Of a stretch of DNA of 64,000 nucleotides, positions 12,719-23,888 are shown piece after piece. The stretch covers positions 23,895,371-23,959,370 of the forward strand of contig NC_019876.2 in the NCBI RefSeq assembly GCF_002234675.1, given 5' to 3'. A program made the translations under genes and the position numbers. The notes beneath the pieces are model-generated. The model was not told where the DNA came from, did no database searches, and saw only the letters and a list, made by a program, of their open reading frames with translations. Source of the stretch: Oryzias latipes. Its lineage: Eukaryota > Chordata > Actinopteri > Beloniformes > Adrianichthyidae. Positions within the stretch are counted from its first letter, which is position 1, and each line of letters opens with the position of its first letter.

Positions 12719-12923
12719 GCCCTGTGCTGTCTTAGATGATCCCACCCTTACTTTGATGTGTTATTCATACCATGACAAAGGTGGATAAAGGTGGAAAGAT
12801 TTCATGTAATCCATGGACACCAGTGAAGATCACAAATTATTGAAGAAAAAAGGTTCAGAGCACTGTCTAGTGGGTCTAGATGACCCAACTCCCAACGTTG
12901 AAGTGCCTAGGATAGCACAAGGG
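12719..12923. mobile_element. piggyBac-like MITE, short copy
   Basis: About 205 bp between TTAA at 12715-12718 and TTAA at 12924-12927, an intact 4-bp target duplication. Left end GCCCTGTGCTGTCTTAGATG, right end GGATAGCACAAGGG. Same family as 2342, 48011 and 57697. Confidence 0.85.
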
Positions 12924-13049
12924 TTAACCCTTTTACACCAGAACTTTGGCTCCAGTGTTGATATGTTTTCAAGTACCGTAACTCTTTAACTGTTGCCGCA
13001 ATTAACATAATTTCAGAGGTGTTAAAGGGTCTTTAAAAAAATCAAAATC

Positions 13050-13745
13050 ATCACAGCTACAGAAACGGCCATAAAGAGGAACAATTTGACTGGATCTCAA
13101 GCTGAAGAATTACGACTCAAAATTTCGGCTGCACTGTCCAGTGCCAAACCACCACCTTTCAATCTTTCCTCAGATGAAAGAAAGCCCTTGACAGCTCTGG
13201 AGAAGGACCACAGTATCAACATTTTACCAGCGGATAAGGGGAGATGTACTGTGATCCTGAATGCCATGGACTATGAAGCCAAAGTTAACAACCTACTCAG
13301 CGACACCGCCACATATGAAGCACTGAGAAGAGACCCAACCAGCGACTACAAGAAAAAGGTTATAGACTGCCTACAAAGACTGGAGAGAGATCAAGTCATC
13401 GACAAGCTTCTATTTTACAGACTGTACCCGGGTAATACCATTCCATGCATTTATGGCCTCCCACAAATCCACAAGGAAGGAATTCCACTGAGACCCATTG
13501 TCAGCAGCATTGACTCAATAACTTACAACATGGCTAAACACCTGGCTACTATTTTGGCCCCTCTTGTTGGCAACACAGAGCATCATGTTAGGAATTCACA
13601 AGATTTTGCAAACAAAGATCTTCAGCTGGATTCTGTCGAGACGATGGTGTCTTATGATGTAACTTCCCTCTTCACCTGCATTCCCACCACCGATGCAGTA
13701 ATTTCAGTGAGGAAGAGATTACTGCAAGATTCTCAGTTACAAGTT
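13050..13745 (+). pseudogene. Penelope-like element reverse transcriptase, fragment
   Basis: An open frame covers part of a Penelope-type RT. In order it shows ILPADKGR, YGLPQIHKEG, PLRPIVSSIDS, HHVRNSQDF and MVSYDVTSLFTCIP, the fingers and first palm motif (catalytic Asp in SYDV). The frame leaves the family pattern near 13745, before the YxDD motif, so thumb, second palm motif and GIY-YIG endonuclease are missing. There is no in-frame ATG at the left. A truncated, dead copy. Confidence 0.8.
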
Positions 13746-14099
13746 ACAGTCTACTGCACAGCGTTTAGAGGGGAACTAAAAAGACGCTGCAATCAAAAGC
13801 AAAAGCACAGACGCTTATCAACAAAATGGAAACAGAAACAGAGCACACACACTCAGAGTCCCTGAGGTGCAGCTCTGAGTCTGACTGATGGAGCGACATT
13901 CACACATAGCTACAACACGATCTGCTTTCCTTCCTCTCCCTCTCAGGAAGCCATCACAGCAGTCTTTCATGGCAGATTGGCCCTTCTCGGGTTGTTGTCT
14001 GAACTCAACAAACTTGATGGGTCGCTGATCTGGGCCATAAAGCAAACCATACGTCTCCTGGAAACCACCAAGAACACAACAAAGTCATCAATAGGCTGC

Positions 14100-15340
14100 C
14101 AGCACTGAGACAACTCTCATGAACTTAAATTCACTTCTGGCCCGTCTGTGTCTGCATATAGACTTCTAAAAGCTCAGAACACACAATGAACTTTGCAGTT
14201 ACATCCTCAGATTTACTGCTTTGATTTGTTGTGGAACAAATGATGAACAGCCGCAACTGAGATGGCTCAGTTGAACATAAGCTTCTTGTTCACCTTCACC
14301 GATGCCATCGTTGAGTCTTTTCTCAGAGGCACCTGCTTTCACTCTGTGTGGGTGCACTGACCCTTTTCTCAACGTGTCGTAACCATCTCAATCTGTCAAA
14401 AACAACCTGCTTGCACACCCTTCTTCACCTCATGATCATGATCTCCGTTGCCCTGGACGGTTGACCCGATCATAAGTACTTAAAGTCCTCCATTTTCTTC
14501 ACCTCTGCTTCCTATAATCTCTCGCTCCACTTGAGTTCCTCTCATTCACACACAGATATTCTGTCTTGGAGGAGTTGACCTTCATTCCTCCCCTTTGCAG
14601 AGCAAACGTTCCACCTCTAGATGTTCCAACACCTGCTCTCACTACACATCAATGTCATCTGCAAATGTCATGGTCCACAGACATTCATGTCTAACCTCAT
14701 CCATCAGTCTTTCCATCACCACAGAAACAAGAAGCTCAAAGCTGATCCTTGGTTCAGCCCCACCTCCACCTTGAACTCCTTTGTAGCACCAATACAGGAC
14801 ACCTAACTGCTGTCTTCAAGCTCTCACACAAGCTGAACAACTGTAACATAATTCTCTGTCACTCCACACTTCCTCATTCAAACCACAGCCCCTCTCTGTA
14901 TCCTGTCAAAAATATTCTTTGTATCTACAAAGACAAAATTCAGATCCTTCAGACCATCTTTGTTCTCCTCCAGAACCATCCTTATATTATAAATATTGCA
15001 TCTGTGGTTCTCTTCCTTTGTATGAAACCATCGTGTTTTTATGCTCTTTCCCATAACATCTTTGTGTGACTCATCAGCTTTATTTCCTCTGTATTTTCAT
15101 AACTCTGCATGTCTCCCTTGTCCAATCTCCATCTTGTGCTGCATCTCCTTTTACTCACAGCTGCCTTCTTTCTGTACTCTTATTGTCCCACTTTTTCTTT
15201 ACTAATCTTCTCCTGGGTTTCCTGATTCCTCCATATAGTTTTCTTATCTGCTTTCCACCTTCCAGACACAAATCAAAAATATTACTTCCAGTCTCCCTCA
15301 CTTTAGCTTTAGCTGTCCAGTCATCTGGAAGAAACCTCCA
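14100..15340 (-). pseudogene. degenerate RTE-like LINE reverse transcriptase (minus strand)
   Basis: Reading 14770 down to 14400 in shifting frames gives VVMERLMDEV, WTMTFADDI, a GMKVNSSKTE-like stretch and a GSTVQGNG-like stretch. These match in order the palm and thumb of RTE-clade RTs, with the FADD catalytic box near 14650. Stops and frameshifts break it. The outer limits are approximate. Confidence 0.6.
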
Positions 15341-15473
15341 GATCTCCCAAAGCCTCTATTGAGCCCTCACTTATGCCACATACCCACCGGGTATAGCAAG
15401 TTCAATAAACAGGCATTCTTGAATGCCCTTTCAGTATATAGTGTTCACACAGATCTGTGGCTAGGCCATATAC

Positions 15474-16440
15474 CAGGGGTGCCAAACTCATTTTGGTTCG
15501 GGGAGAAAAAATGCCTCAACCAACATGGTAGCCTAATCAGTTTTTATTACAAATTCATTCACAGAGGCCAATGGATCTCAAATAAAAATAATTTCACTTT
15601 AAAAAATTACAATAAAATACAATTTCATACAGACTGAATGTTTTACATCTGACACTGAAGCAATCCCAATAATAATAATAATAAACAATAATAAACTCAA
15701 TGAAGAAGAAAAAAAAAAGAACACCCCTCCTGAAATGTAAATGTGCGAATCAATGAAAACTTAAACTTAGTTAAACTTGCAAGCATTAGTGAAGACAAGA
15801 ATTTGGAGTTAACCTTCCTTCACTCCTCAAACTTAATCCAGCCACCAATATCCAATCCTGTGCAGAAAAACATTTACTGTCATTCAAATGTGCAAAACAC
15901 AATGAAATGTCCAAGAATCTTTTCCTGGTTTTCTGCCTAAATTTTGTGGCAACACCTGCCTTCTTCCTGACCTTTAAAGGGGCGCCATCAGTGACCAGAC
16001 TGACATCACATGACCAGTGCACTCCAACATCGTCCAGCACAGTAACTACAGAGCTGATGTCATCAGCTGTTGTGTCCATCAACTCAAATAACTCTCTTTA
16101 ACACTTCTATAAATATGCACAGCGGTGCGATATCTGTGATGTTGGTGCTCTCATCAGTAGAGACAGGAATGCAATAAATGACTGGGTTCTTTCTTTTGGT
16201 GCTCAAGTCTCCTCAGAGATGATGGATCTGATCGTACTCCTTGACAGACTTATGTTAGCAAAGGTCGACTGCTTTTTGGGGCACAACACTTCTGCCGCCT
16301 TCAGCATTTTTTAATAAGTTCACCATCCAAAATTGGTCTGGATGCTTGCTCGAAGTTGTTTGCAATAAGGTGTCTGTCACTGCTCCATCACTGAGTTATG
16401 GCTGCAGTAAATACAGACGGTTATTTTTCAGTCCAGTTAA
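15474..16440 (-). pseudogene. hAT (GTF2IRD2/ZBED-like) transposase remnant
   Basis: The terminus CAGGGGTGCCAAACTCATTT lies at 15474. On the minus strand, fragments in different frames read DGELIKKC, a KAAEVLCP-like stretch, IPVSTDESTNI, DDVGVHWSCDVSLVTDGAP and RKKAGVATKFRQK. These follow the order of the RNase-H-fold core of GTF2IRD2/ZBED-type hAT transposases. Frameshifts and stops separate them; the far terminus was not found. Confidence 0.65.
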
Positions 16441-16790
16441 TAGCTGCTAAATCTTCTCAAAACCCAGGACTGGACTCAGATGCAGAGTTCAAGATTACTT
16501 TTAATTCTCTGATTCAAGACATTTGGCTAAGCTTTGACAAGTGAAGACACGTGACAAACAGGCACTGAACAAAGGGAAACTCATGCTATAAATACATGAG
16601 GAGGGGAAGCACAGGTGGGAATGATCAGGGATGATGAGGCAGTCTCAGCTGTGGGGAAACAGACTAGGGCAGGAAGAGGAAGGTCTGAAACGAGAAGTGG
16701 TTTAACCCTTCAGAATAAAACAGGAAGTGCCGCACAACACAACACAAGTAATGGACAGGAACTTGACGAGACATGACACCACCTTTTTTG
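16440..16790 (+). repeat. dispersed teleost repeat, family C
   Basis: Shares the AATAAAACAGGAA core, a 3' ACATGACA end and general layout with 29695-30115 (+) and 36125-36475 (-). No protein. Class unknown. Confidence 0.4.
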
Positions 16791-18865
16791 ACCCTTTATG
16801 ACTCACTTTTCTGTAAAAATGTCTTCACCACTGCTATTTCCTTTCTTTTAACAAAGTCCATCACTATCTGTCCTGCTGTATTCCTGTCCTGAACACCAAA
16901 CTTACCCATCACTTCCTCCTCATCTGTTTCTTTCACCCACATGTCCAATAAAATCACCACTTTCTCTCCTCTAAACTAGAGATGCTCTGTAGTTTACATT
17001 GTGCCACGGGGGCATAACTACTTTCAGTTTTCAACTTTCAGCTTCATACTTATCACTCCATCTCACACTTTTTACCCACCTCCAGATCTTTCATGGTTTC
17101 GTGTGTCTGTCAGAAGAAGGATGCAGACTGTTCATTACCTTGCTCTGAGTCTGAGGTCTGAACATTGTCACCAAAATGAAAACATGGAGAGAGTGCATTA
17201 AATGCAAAGTGATAGCAATTACTGATACTCCTGTCAGAGCAGAATAGCCACCATTTTCTTACAACAATAAAAAAAGAAATGTTTAGGCAGTTTTCAAATG
17301 ACATTTTATAATTGAAGCAGCAGAATAGAATACAACAATAAAAAAAGAAGCTGCAGTTTTGGAAACACTCACCCCTTCCTGTTTTTACTATTTTAAATTC
17401 ATCATTCATGGTTTCTTCATTTGCGTCTGAAATGGTCTTTCTGTTTGTGCTCCACTTTTGTGGTGATGGTGGTGAGATGTACACTGCAGAAGTTTCCACC
17501 AGTGGAAACTTGATTCTGAGAAGTTTAAGACAGGAAGATGGGCCTGAAAATATTAAGGTCACAGCAACTTTCCTCTGATCAAAACCTGCTGGGACAGAAG
17601 CTTTGATTGGAGATGTGAGACAGTTATGATGAAGACGAGGGTGATGAAGGTTCAGAGAAGTGCTGAAAGTCTTCATGATCCTGATCTCCTTCTGGGACTA
17701 AATAATTTAAAGTAGCATTTCCGCTGTTGCCGAACAATGAAGATGCAACAAAGACTCCAGAAAAATACACAACAAAGACAAAACAGTAACATCTCTGTGA
17801 GTTTGAGGAGATAAGTCCTTTTTACCTCATTTCCTTTTTAGAAGTCTTTCAGTCATCATAAAGATGTGTCGGTCCGCCATTTGTTGTTAATTATTTATTA
17901 CCTCACGCTTTGATTGAAAGTCCAATTTTAAGACATTTTGGAGCTGATATATAACATTCAACATATTTGCAGTCAAAGCAAAACAAAAATTTAACAAACT
18001 GGGATTTTTGGGCAACCATCAAAGAGCAAACATGAGCTCACATGTGGCAGAGCTAGAGCCTGCCTCATCTTCTGTCTTTCAGTTTCAGCTCAGTTGTATC
18101 TATTCACTAAATAAAGGACAGACAAAGGTGAAACAAATTATTTATCATATGGATAATCAGTCTGTAATAAAATGTCTAAACATGTAAAAAATATAATAGT
18201 AAAAAGCATTTAATCAAAAGTATTCACTCAAAAAGCAAGGGATCGTGCCATTTAATGTGATGCAAAGCTGGGTCCTGCATCATTTGGCTGCTGACACTAA
18301 CAGGAAGTACTCAAAATACAGCAATTTTGTGTATACACTTATTTTCAATTATTTGAATCATACAGAAATCTTTTGCACAGATCAGTAGAGAAATATGTAT
18401 TTTTTCATTAGTATCTAATGATGGCAGATGAGGAAGATAACAGGTGACACAGTGGAATCTTCAGCCTCACCTCTGAACGTTTTCTCCTCAGCTGTTCTTT
18501 TTTGTTGTTATAAGTATCAGTCAAACTGGTCAAGTACTCCTGTCTTTTCTATTTCATTTGTGTGGTTTCTTGTGTGACACTTTGTGTCTCTTGTGTAATC
18601 AAAGATAGCACCACGAGTGGATTTTGGATGTGTCTGAGTCTTGCTTTTCTGCCTGTAATCTTGTGGGCTAAAAATTCATGACTTGATGAAAGGAGTAGGG
18701 TTGGATGTATCGCTAAATGCCTTGTTTTTTTAAATCCCATTCCCATCTCACCTGTATCTAGATTGTTTTCTGATCAATAGCATGTGGTGAAGGGAATATG
18801 GGATTTGTTGATTGAGTCTATGGTGTGATAGTCAGTCTCTTGAAGTGTAAAGCTAAATTCAATCT
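16791..18865. other. no gene supported; one unassigned open frame
   Basis: A 188-codon frame at 17110-17676 (-) has no domain I recognise. Its first 25 codons would give a signal-like hydrophobic peptide only in another frame, so it may be a decayed gene end. The rest is AT-rich. Confidence 0.25.
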
Positions 18866-19640
18866 GCCATCGGCAATGCATGTTCGTGCGATAACTTCCA
18901 ATGAAAAATTTATGTTTACTCACATAAACATGCATTTAGGTTTGCTGAATTCAACTCTCGTGTTCACACAGAGCTACATAAGTTTTACGACCATTTCCAG
19001 ACTATATGTAAAAAACACGCTGCCACTGAAAGTGCTTTGTAATAATAATGGATTGTATTTATCCGCGCTTTTCCAGAAGCTCAAAGTGCTTACATTGTGT
19101 CCATTATTCATTCAGATGATGGTAAGCTATGCCTGGGGCAGCCTGACAGAGGCTGCCAGTTCGCTCCTACGGCCCCTCTGACCATCACCGGGATCATTCA
19201 TGCACATTCACACACCAGTGGAGCCACAGTGGAGGCAAGGAGGGTGAAGTGTCTTGCCCAAGGACACAACGACATTTTGGGCTGGTGGGAGCGGGGATTG
19301 AACCACTGACCCTTTGATCATTGGACGACCCGCTCAACCGCCTGAGCCACTGTCGCCCCTTGTAAGTTAAAGCAGGTTTACCTTTGACCAATACGGGACC
19401 CGGATTTTTAGTGACATATTGTTTTAGTTTATGTGGTAACCCAGACACGGCATTGAGCCTGACAAAGACTGCATCTGTTTTCAAATAAAGATAAACCAAG
19501 GCCACTCTCCTGACATGATGGTAATTCATACCCACCATTGCAAAAAACACTACCAATGTCCTGCACCGTTACCTTTTCATGGACAAATTGCGAGATTTGC
19601 AGCGTTTTGACATTTCGCACCAAGGCTTTTCTCGTAAATT
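18866..19640. mobile_element. MITE-like element family M, copy 1, split by a SINE
   Basis: Shares with 22165-22720 the block around CTACATAAGTTTTACGACCA (18971) and the AAATTGCGAGATTTGCAGCG-like region (about 19583). A SINE occupies 19052-19361. Confidence 0.45.
19052..19361 (-). repeat. tRNA-derived SINE (minus strand)
   Basis: On the minus strand the head has an A-box-like GTGGCTCAGGCGG and a B-box-like GGTTCAATCCC. These are followed by the CCTTGGGCAAGACACTTCAC body and a 3' tail ending near AAAGCGCGGATAAATACAAT. The body and tail match the SINE at 21841. Confidence 0.7.
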
Positions 19641-20519
19641 TAATGCCTAGAATTCTCAGGTGTAAAAACTAATGTCACCGTTTGTTCTAACAGTGGTATA
19701 ATTCTACAGTTGTCTCTCATTGATAGACAGAGCTATGTTCTAAAAAATAACCGGCAATATGCTAAGTAGTCAACTCTAATTTTTAACAGTTATTGTTGAT
19801 GTTTTAAGGCTGTAAAATCCTATACTACACACAATTAAACAACTCATTAACCAACCCCCTGAACCAATTCGCTTAACTACAAGCACTGTTCCTGCTTTAC
19901 ACTCAAATACACACAGACAGAATTCTCTGCCATTCAAATATGCACACTGACTCATCACATGGGCAAATACCTGGCAAACAGTTTTACAATTAGCACTCAG
20001 AGCATTAGAATGAAAGGGAAAAAGGTGTGCTATTCTGTTTTGAAGCAATGGATGCCAAAAGTGGGAACAGAGGCAGAGCCTCCATTCATTATAGTGTTAT
20101 ACATTGAGCACATCAGTGTTTAGCTAGTTCTTATCAATGTCTATTCATATGATGTATGTGTGTGTGTCATTTGAAAACGCAATCTCATTGTGAGAGCAAA
20201 TAACTTTGTATTAAATGTAAAGTTTAATCTTGCGGGAGAATTGGTGGGTTTTTCCCATTGTGTGTTTTTTGGGATTTGTGTTGTTTTTACATCACAGTAA
20301 AATAAACCTACCATGTCTCAATCAAAATGGTATTTTCCAATATCGATGTAATCAATTTATTTTATTCTGAAAGGACTTTCAAAATGGTATAGGTCAGTTT
20401 GATTAACAATTGCCTCAGACAGATTGATCTGGTTGGATTGTCTATAAATCGATTCATCGATTAAGTCGATCAATCTTTATCCCCCTATGCCACATTTAAG
20501 TAGTCTGCAATTTGTTCCA
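19641..20519. other. no gene recognised
   Basis: AT-rich sequence with short open frames lacking domains. Confidence 0.3.
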
Positions 20520-20860
20520 GAACTTCATTTGTGCCAAACCAAGTTTCATTGCTGGTCTTTGCACTGACCACCAGCTGTCACGCCATAATCCCAATCTTAT
20601 CCTGTTCTATGACAAGTTGCCACTCTGTGATGCTTACTTCTGTGTGTCTCGACCGTCTGTTGCCATGTCAAGCTTCTGACTATTGCCCGTCTCCCACTTT
20701 GAGATATTCCTCAAAAAGTGCTACTTCTGGACAACAAGGTTCTTTTCTGTTAAACAATGTATCCATATCCAGATATTTACCTTCCTTCCAAACTCATTCA
20801 TTGAAGGAAATCTGTACCAGCATTCCTTTTTCTCTCATCTATTGAATTAAAGACTATCAG
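20520..20860 (+). repeat. dispersed repeat, family R copy 1
   Basis: Similar along its length to 33370-33725: both have TTGCCA(C/T)TCTGTGATGCT, then CCATTGTC/TATTGCCCGTC, and end TTTCTCATCTA(T/C)TGAATTA. Class unknown; no coding potential. Confidence 0.45.
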
Positions 20861-21329
20861 AATCCATGGTAAATACTTATTTAGCAATTTTCTACCTTCC
20901 TAAAGGCCAAAGGCATTTGACAGTCACAGTCCCGTTCACCCATCCACACCCACATTCACACACTTATGGCAGCACTGCTGTCTTACACAGGTGGTCAACC
21001 ACTCCCCATTTTCACCAGTTCTACATATCTATATATCTCTTCACTAACCAGCATCTGTAACATTTGAAAAAATTACAATTTATAACAAAATATAATCAAG
21101 GGATTGTCTATCTGTGCAGTGTCAGTCAGATGCACTGTTGTTCTGCCTCACAATTGCATGCGTCTACTTGGAGGCTTGATTTGAAACATGAAGAAAAAGG
21201 CTGGATAGTAAACGTTGGCAATGAATAAAGGAAAAATATGTACTGGAAGGAAAAATACAAACAGATACAAATCAAGACTGAGAAGGGATAAAAACAAAAA
21301 AAAAACCTTTCTTCAGTTTGTTTTTAAAC
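20861..21329. other. no gene recognised
   Basis: AT-rich; no domain or repeat assigned. Confidence 0.3.
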
Positions 21330-21655
21330 ACATTTTTGTGGCATGGTGGTTAATGCTTTTGCTTTACAGTGAGAAGCTCTTAGTTTTAATCCTAGCTGAG
21401 ATATTTTCAGTGTGGAGTTTGGATGTTCTCCCTGTGGGTATATGGGTTTTCTCCAGCACTCTGGTTTCCTCTCACAGTCCAAAAATATGCTTCATAGATT
21501 AACTGGGATCTATAAATTGCTCCTATGAGTATATGTGTGATCCTGCAACCTGTTCAGGGTATCCTCTTCTGTCACTAAACAGTAGCTGGGTTGGCTCCGG
21601 CAACCCAGTGCCCTGAAAGCGATACTTCAGGTTCTTATGATGGATGGATACAGTT
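21330..21655 (+). repeat. dispersed teleost repeat, family B
   Basis: Carries the recurring blocks GTGGTTAATGCTTTTGC, GTGTGGAGTTTGGATGTTCT, CCTGTTCAGGGTATCC and GATGGATGGAT in that order. Other copies: 32395-32640, 33035-33345 and 51490-51770 (+), 22880-22995 and 28755-29085 (-). SINE-like layout with a short head and a GGATGGAT tail. Confidence 0.6.
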
Positions 21656-21840
21656 ATGTTCACAATGTGATTATGTAAAGATCTTTGAAAGATAAGTTTT
21701 AGAACAATCCAAACTGGTACAGGAAATGCTTAAACATCTTAAATCTCGAAAATATGTCAAACTATGCAGCTGAAACAATATGATTATGAATACTATAAAG
21801 CCTTCAGTATCAATTAGAAAAGTTTCTCACTCTTTATTAG

Positions 21841-22110
21841 GAGTGGCCGTGGTGCAGTGGTAGGCCGATTGACCCGCAAGATTGCGGGTTCGAGTCCCGC
21901 CTTGCCTGCCCTTATGTGGAAGTGTCCTTGGGCAAGACACTGAACCCCACCTTGCCTCTGGTGGAAGGTTGGCGCCAGTGTTGGGCAGCGGAGCCGCCAC
22001 CGGTGTGTGAATGCGTGTGTGAATGGGTCTGTGAGTGTAAAGCGCTTTGTGCCTTAAGAAAGGTAGAACAGCGCTACATAAGTATACGCCATTTACCTTT
22101 TACCAATAAG
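21841..22110 (+). repeat. tRNA-derived SINE
   Basis: The 5' end reads GTGGTGCAGTGG (A box) and GGTTCGAGTCCC (B box), as in a tRNA. The usual acceptor stem is not closed, and a SINE body (TGGGCAAGACACTGAACCCC) and LINE-like tail (AAAGCGCTTTGTGCC) follow. So this is a SINE, not a functional tRNA gene. Confidence 0.75.
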
Positions 22111-22164
22111 TTCCAGTCACCATTTAGAGGTCAATAATGCAAAAAAAAAAAAAAAAGATCTATG

Positions 22165-22720
22165 GCTCTTACGCTATGTTCACACCGCCCTTGGTGGCAT
22201 GCATTCAAGCAGACATCTCCAATGAAAGGTTTGTGTTAATATGTGTAAATGCACATTTTGGGCTTCTGCTGTGAAATCTCCTGCGTTTACGAGTCGCTAC
22301 ACAAGTTTCTATGACCATTTTTTGGCTCTACATTAAAAAACAGGTGGGGTGACCACTGAACATTAACCCATGGACTTGGATTTGGTAGTGGCATTCTTTT
22401 TAATTTACGGAAGTGCCAATCATTTGAGAATTTATCATGAAGGAGAAATAAATCATTGTGGTTTGTGCCCCGCCAGAATTCTTTTACATTAACTCTTTTG
22501 TATGTCGGAATACAGCTGTGAAAGAATAAGCCTAAGTCAAGATTTTGCGAGATTTTCACCACTCCGACATTTTACACCTAGCTTCTTCCAACTATAGCTG
22601 GCTAACATGCGCTAAGGTCGGGTAGCGACAGTTCAGTGTGAACATCATGACCTAAATGTGTGTTCAAGAATGCATGTTCTCAAATCCGCATCACACTTCT
22701 TTGTGTGAACGCATCATTAA
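22165..22720. mobile_element. MITE-like element family M, copy 2
   Basis: Ends look inverted: ATGTTCACACCGCC near 22175 and TTTGTGTGAACGCAT near 22700. The interior is shared with 18866-19640, and a fragment recurs at about 57150-57240. Confidence 0.5.
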
Positions 22721-22879
22721 GTGTACAAGACGTTCTCTTTTAGAGGCATCAAGCTGATGATAAACAAACCAAAGGTGATCTATAAAGGAAAATAATTTTA
22801 AAGTCTTTACCAGGTCACAAACTTTTACCACGGGGGAAAGAACATCAAACCCATCTTTGGAGTTATGAATATTCAGTCA

Positions 22880-22995
22880 TTCATCTTCTTCCCTTTATTC
22901 CTTTACGGGGTCACAGGGCTGCCGGAGCCTATCCCGCACACTTGTGGGCAAAGGCAGGGGCACCCTGGACATGTCGCCAGTCTGTCGCAGGTTAT
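22880..22995 (-). repeat. dispersed repeat family B, fragment (minus strand)
   Basis: CGGGGTCACAGGGCTGCCGG through GACATGTCGCCAGTCTGTCG is the complement of the family B 3' part. Confidence 0.6.
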
Positions 22996-23770
22996 GAATA
23001 TTGTAGTTTAATGTGTAAACTGAAATTTACGATACAGCCAATCTGTCTTATTTGAATAAGAATGGCTTATGTGACCATGATTCTAATACTGAAGAAGATG
23101 AGGGTAAAAAAAAGGTAATAGTATGGAGGAAAACCACCTTGAAAAGAATATTAAGGAGAAACCAAAAACAACCAGATTTGGCAATGTGGACCATCTGTTG
23201 AGAGGAAAGGAAAGAAACAGACAAATCCTGTATACATTTTGATATCTGAACCAAGTTAAAAAAAAGTTGGCTAGTTCTGTAACCCCAGCAAAAAGAACAG
23301 AGTCAGCAGGTGGACAAGCAGAAAATCTATGAAACATCTGCTATATGTGGAAATGATAAAGGAAGAAGTCTATTTACCCAAAACAGAAGTTGAACCCAAA
23401 AACTAAGTAAAATGAACAAAACTCTACTGAGGGAACAAAATCACAAATGTAACCTAACTGACTAAAAGTCAAATCACTGGTAAAAAAAAAGAAAAAGGTC
23501 ATGAAGATAAGGTTCATTAATACATTAATATAAACCAACAAAGGGGTCAAAGTAAATAATCCCTCCTCTGCCATCACTGGCTGGGTCCTTCTGAAGCTCC
23601 TCCCACAGTCACCTTTTTTGGACCAGGAAGCAGAACTCAATTGCATAAGTGGATGTATTTCAGGTTAGGGTTAGGGTTGTGGGAGATCGAGCAGAAGTCA
23701 GGCTTCCACTGTGTGCAGGTAGACACTCCCATCACTTTTGTACAGACACAAACCTTATTGTGGCTTGGAT
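22996..23770. other. no gene recognised; short telomere-like tract
   Basis: GGTTAGGGTTAGGGTTG at about 23663-23679 is a two- to three-unit TTAGGG match, too short to be a true interstitial telomere. Otherwise upstream sequence of NITR-A. Confidence 0.3.
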
Positions 23771-23840
23771 CATGTGATCATATTTCCTTACACTGTTGCA
23801 ACTTCAGGGGACCAATCAAAATCCGTCTTGTCACTATAAA
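23771..23840 (+). promoter_or_regulatory. NITR-A proximal promoter
   Basis: Three elements conserved in the NITR genes: CATGTGATCATATTTC (23771-23786), CCAATCA (23812-23818) and TATAAA (23835-23840). The TATA box is about 50 bp before the ATG, which implies a very short 5' UTR. Confidence 0.6.
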
Positions 23841-23888
23841 GGTGAAAAATCGTCAGTTATATTTTACATTCAACACAAGAATCTGGAC

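Noticed and set aside
17110-17676. 188-codon minus-strand gene
   Set aside because: No recognised domain, and the likely leader peptide lies in a different frame; not enough to call a gene.
21841-21910. Functional tRNA gene
   Set aside because: A and B boxes are present but the acceptor stem does not close and a SINE body follows.
23663-23679. Interstitial telomere
   Set aside because: Only two to three TTAGGG units; expected by chance in this much sequence.
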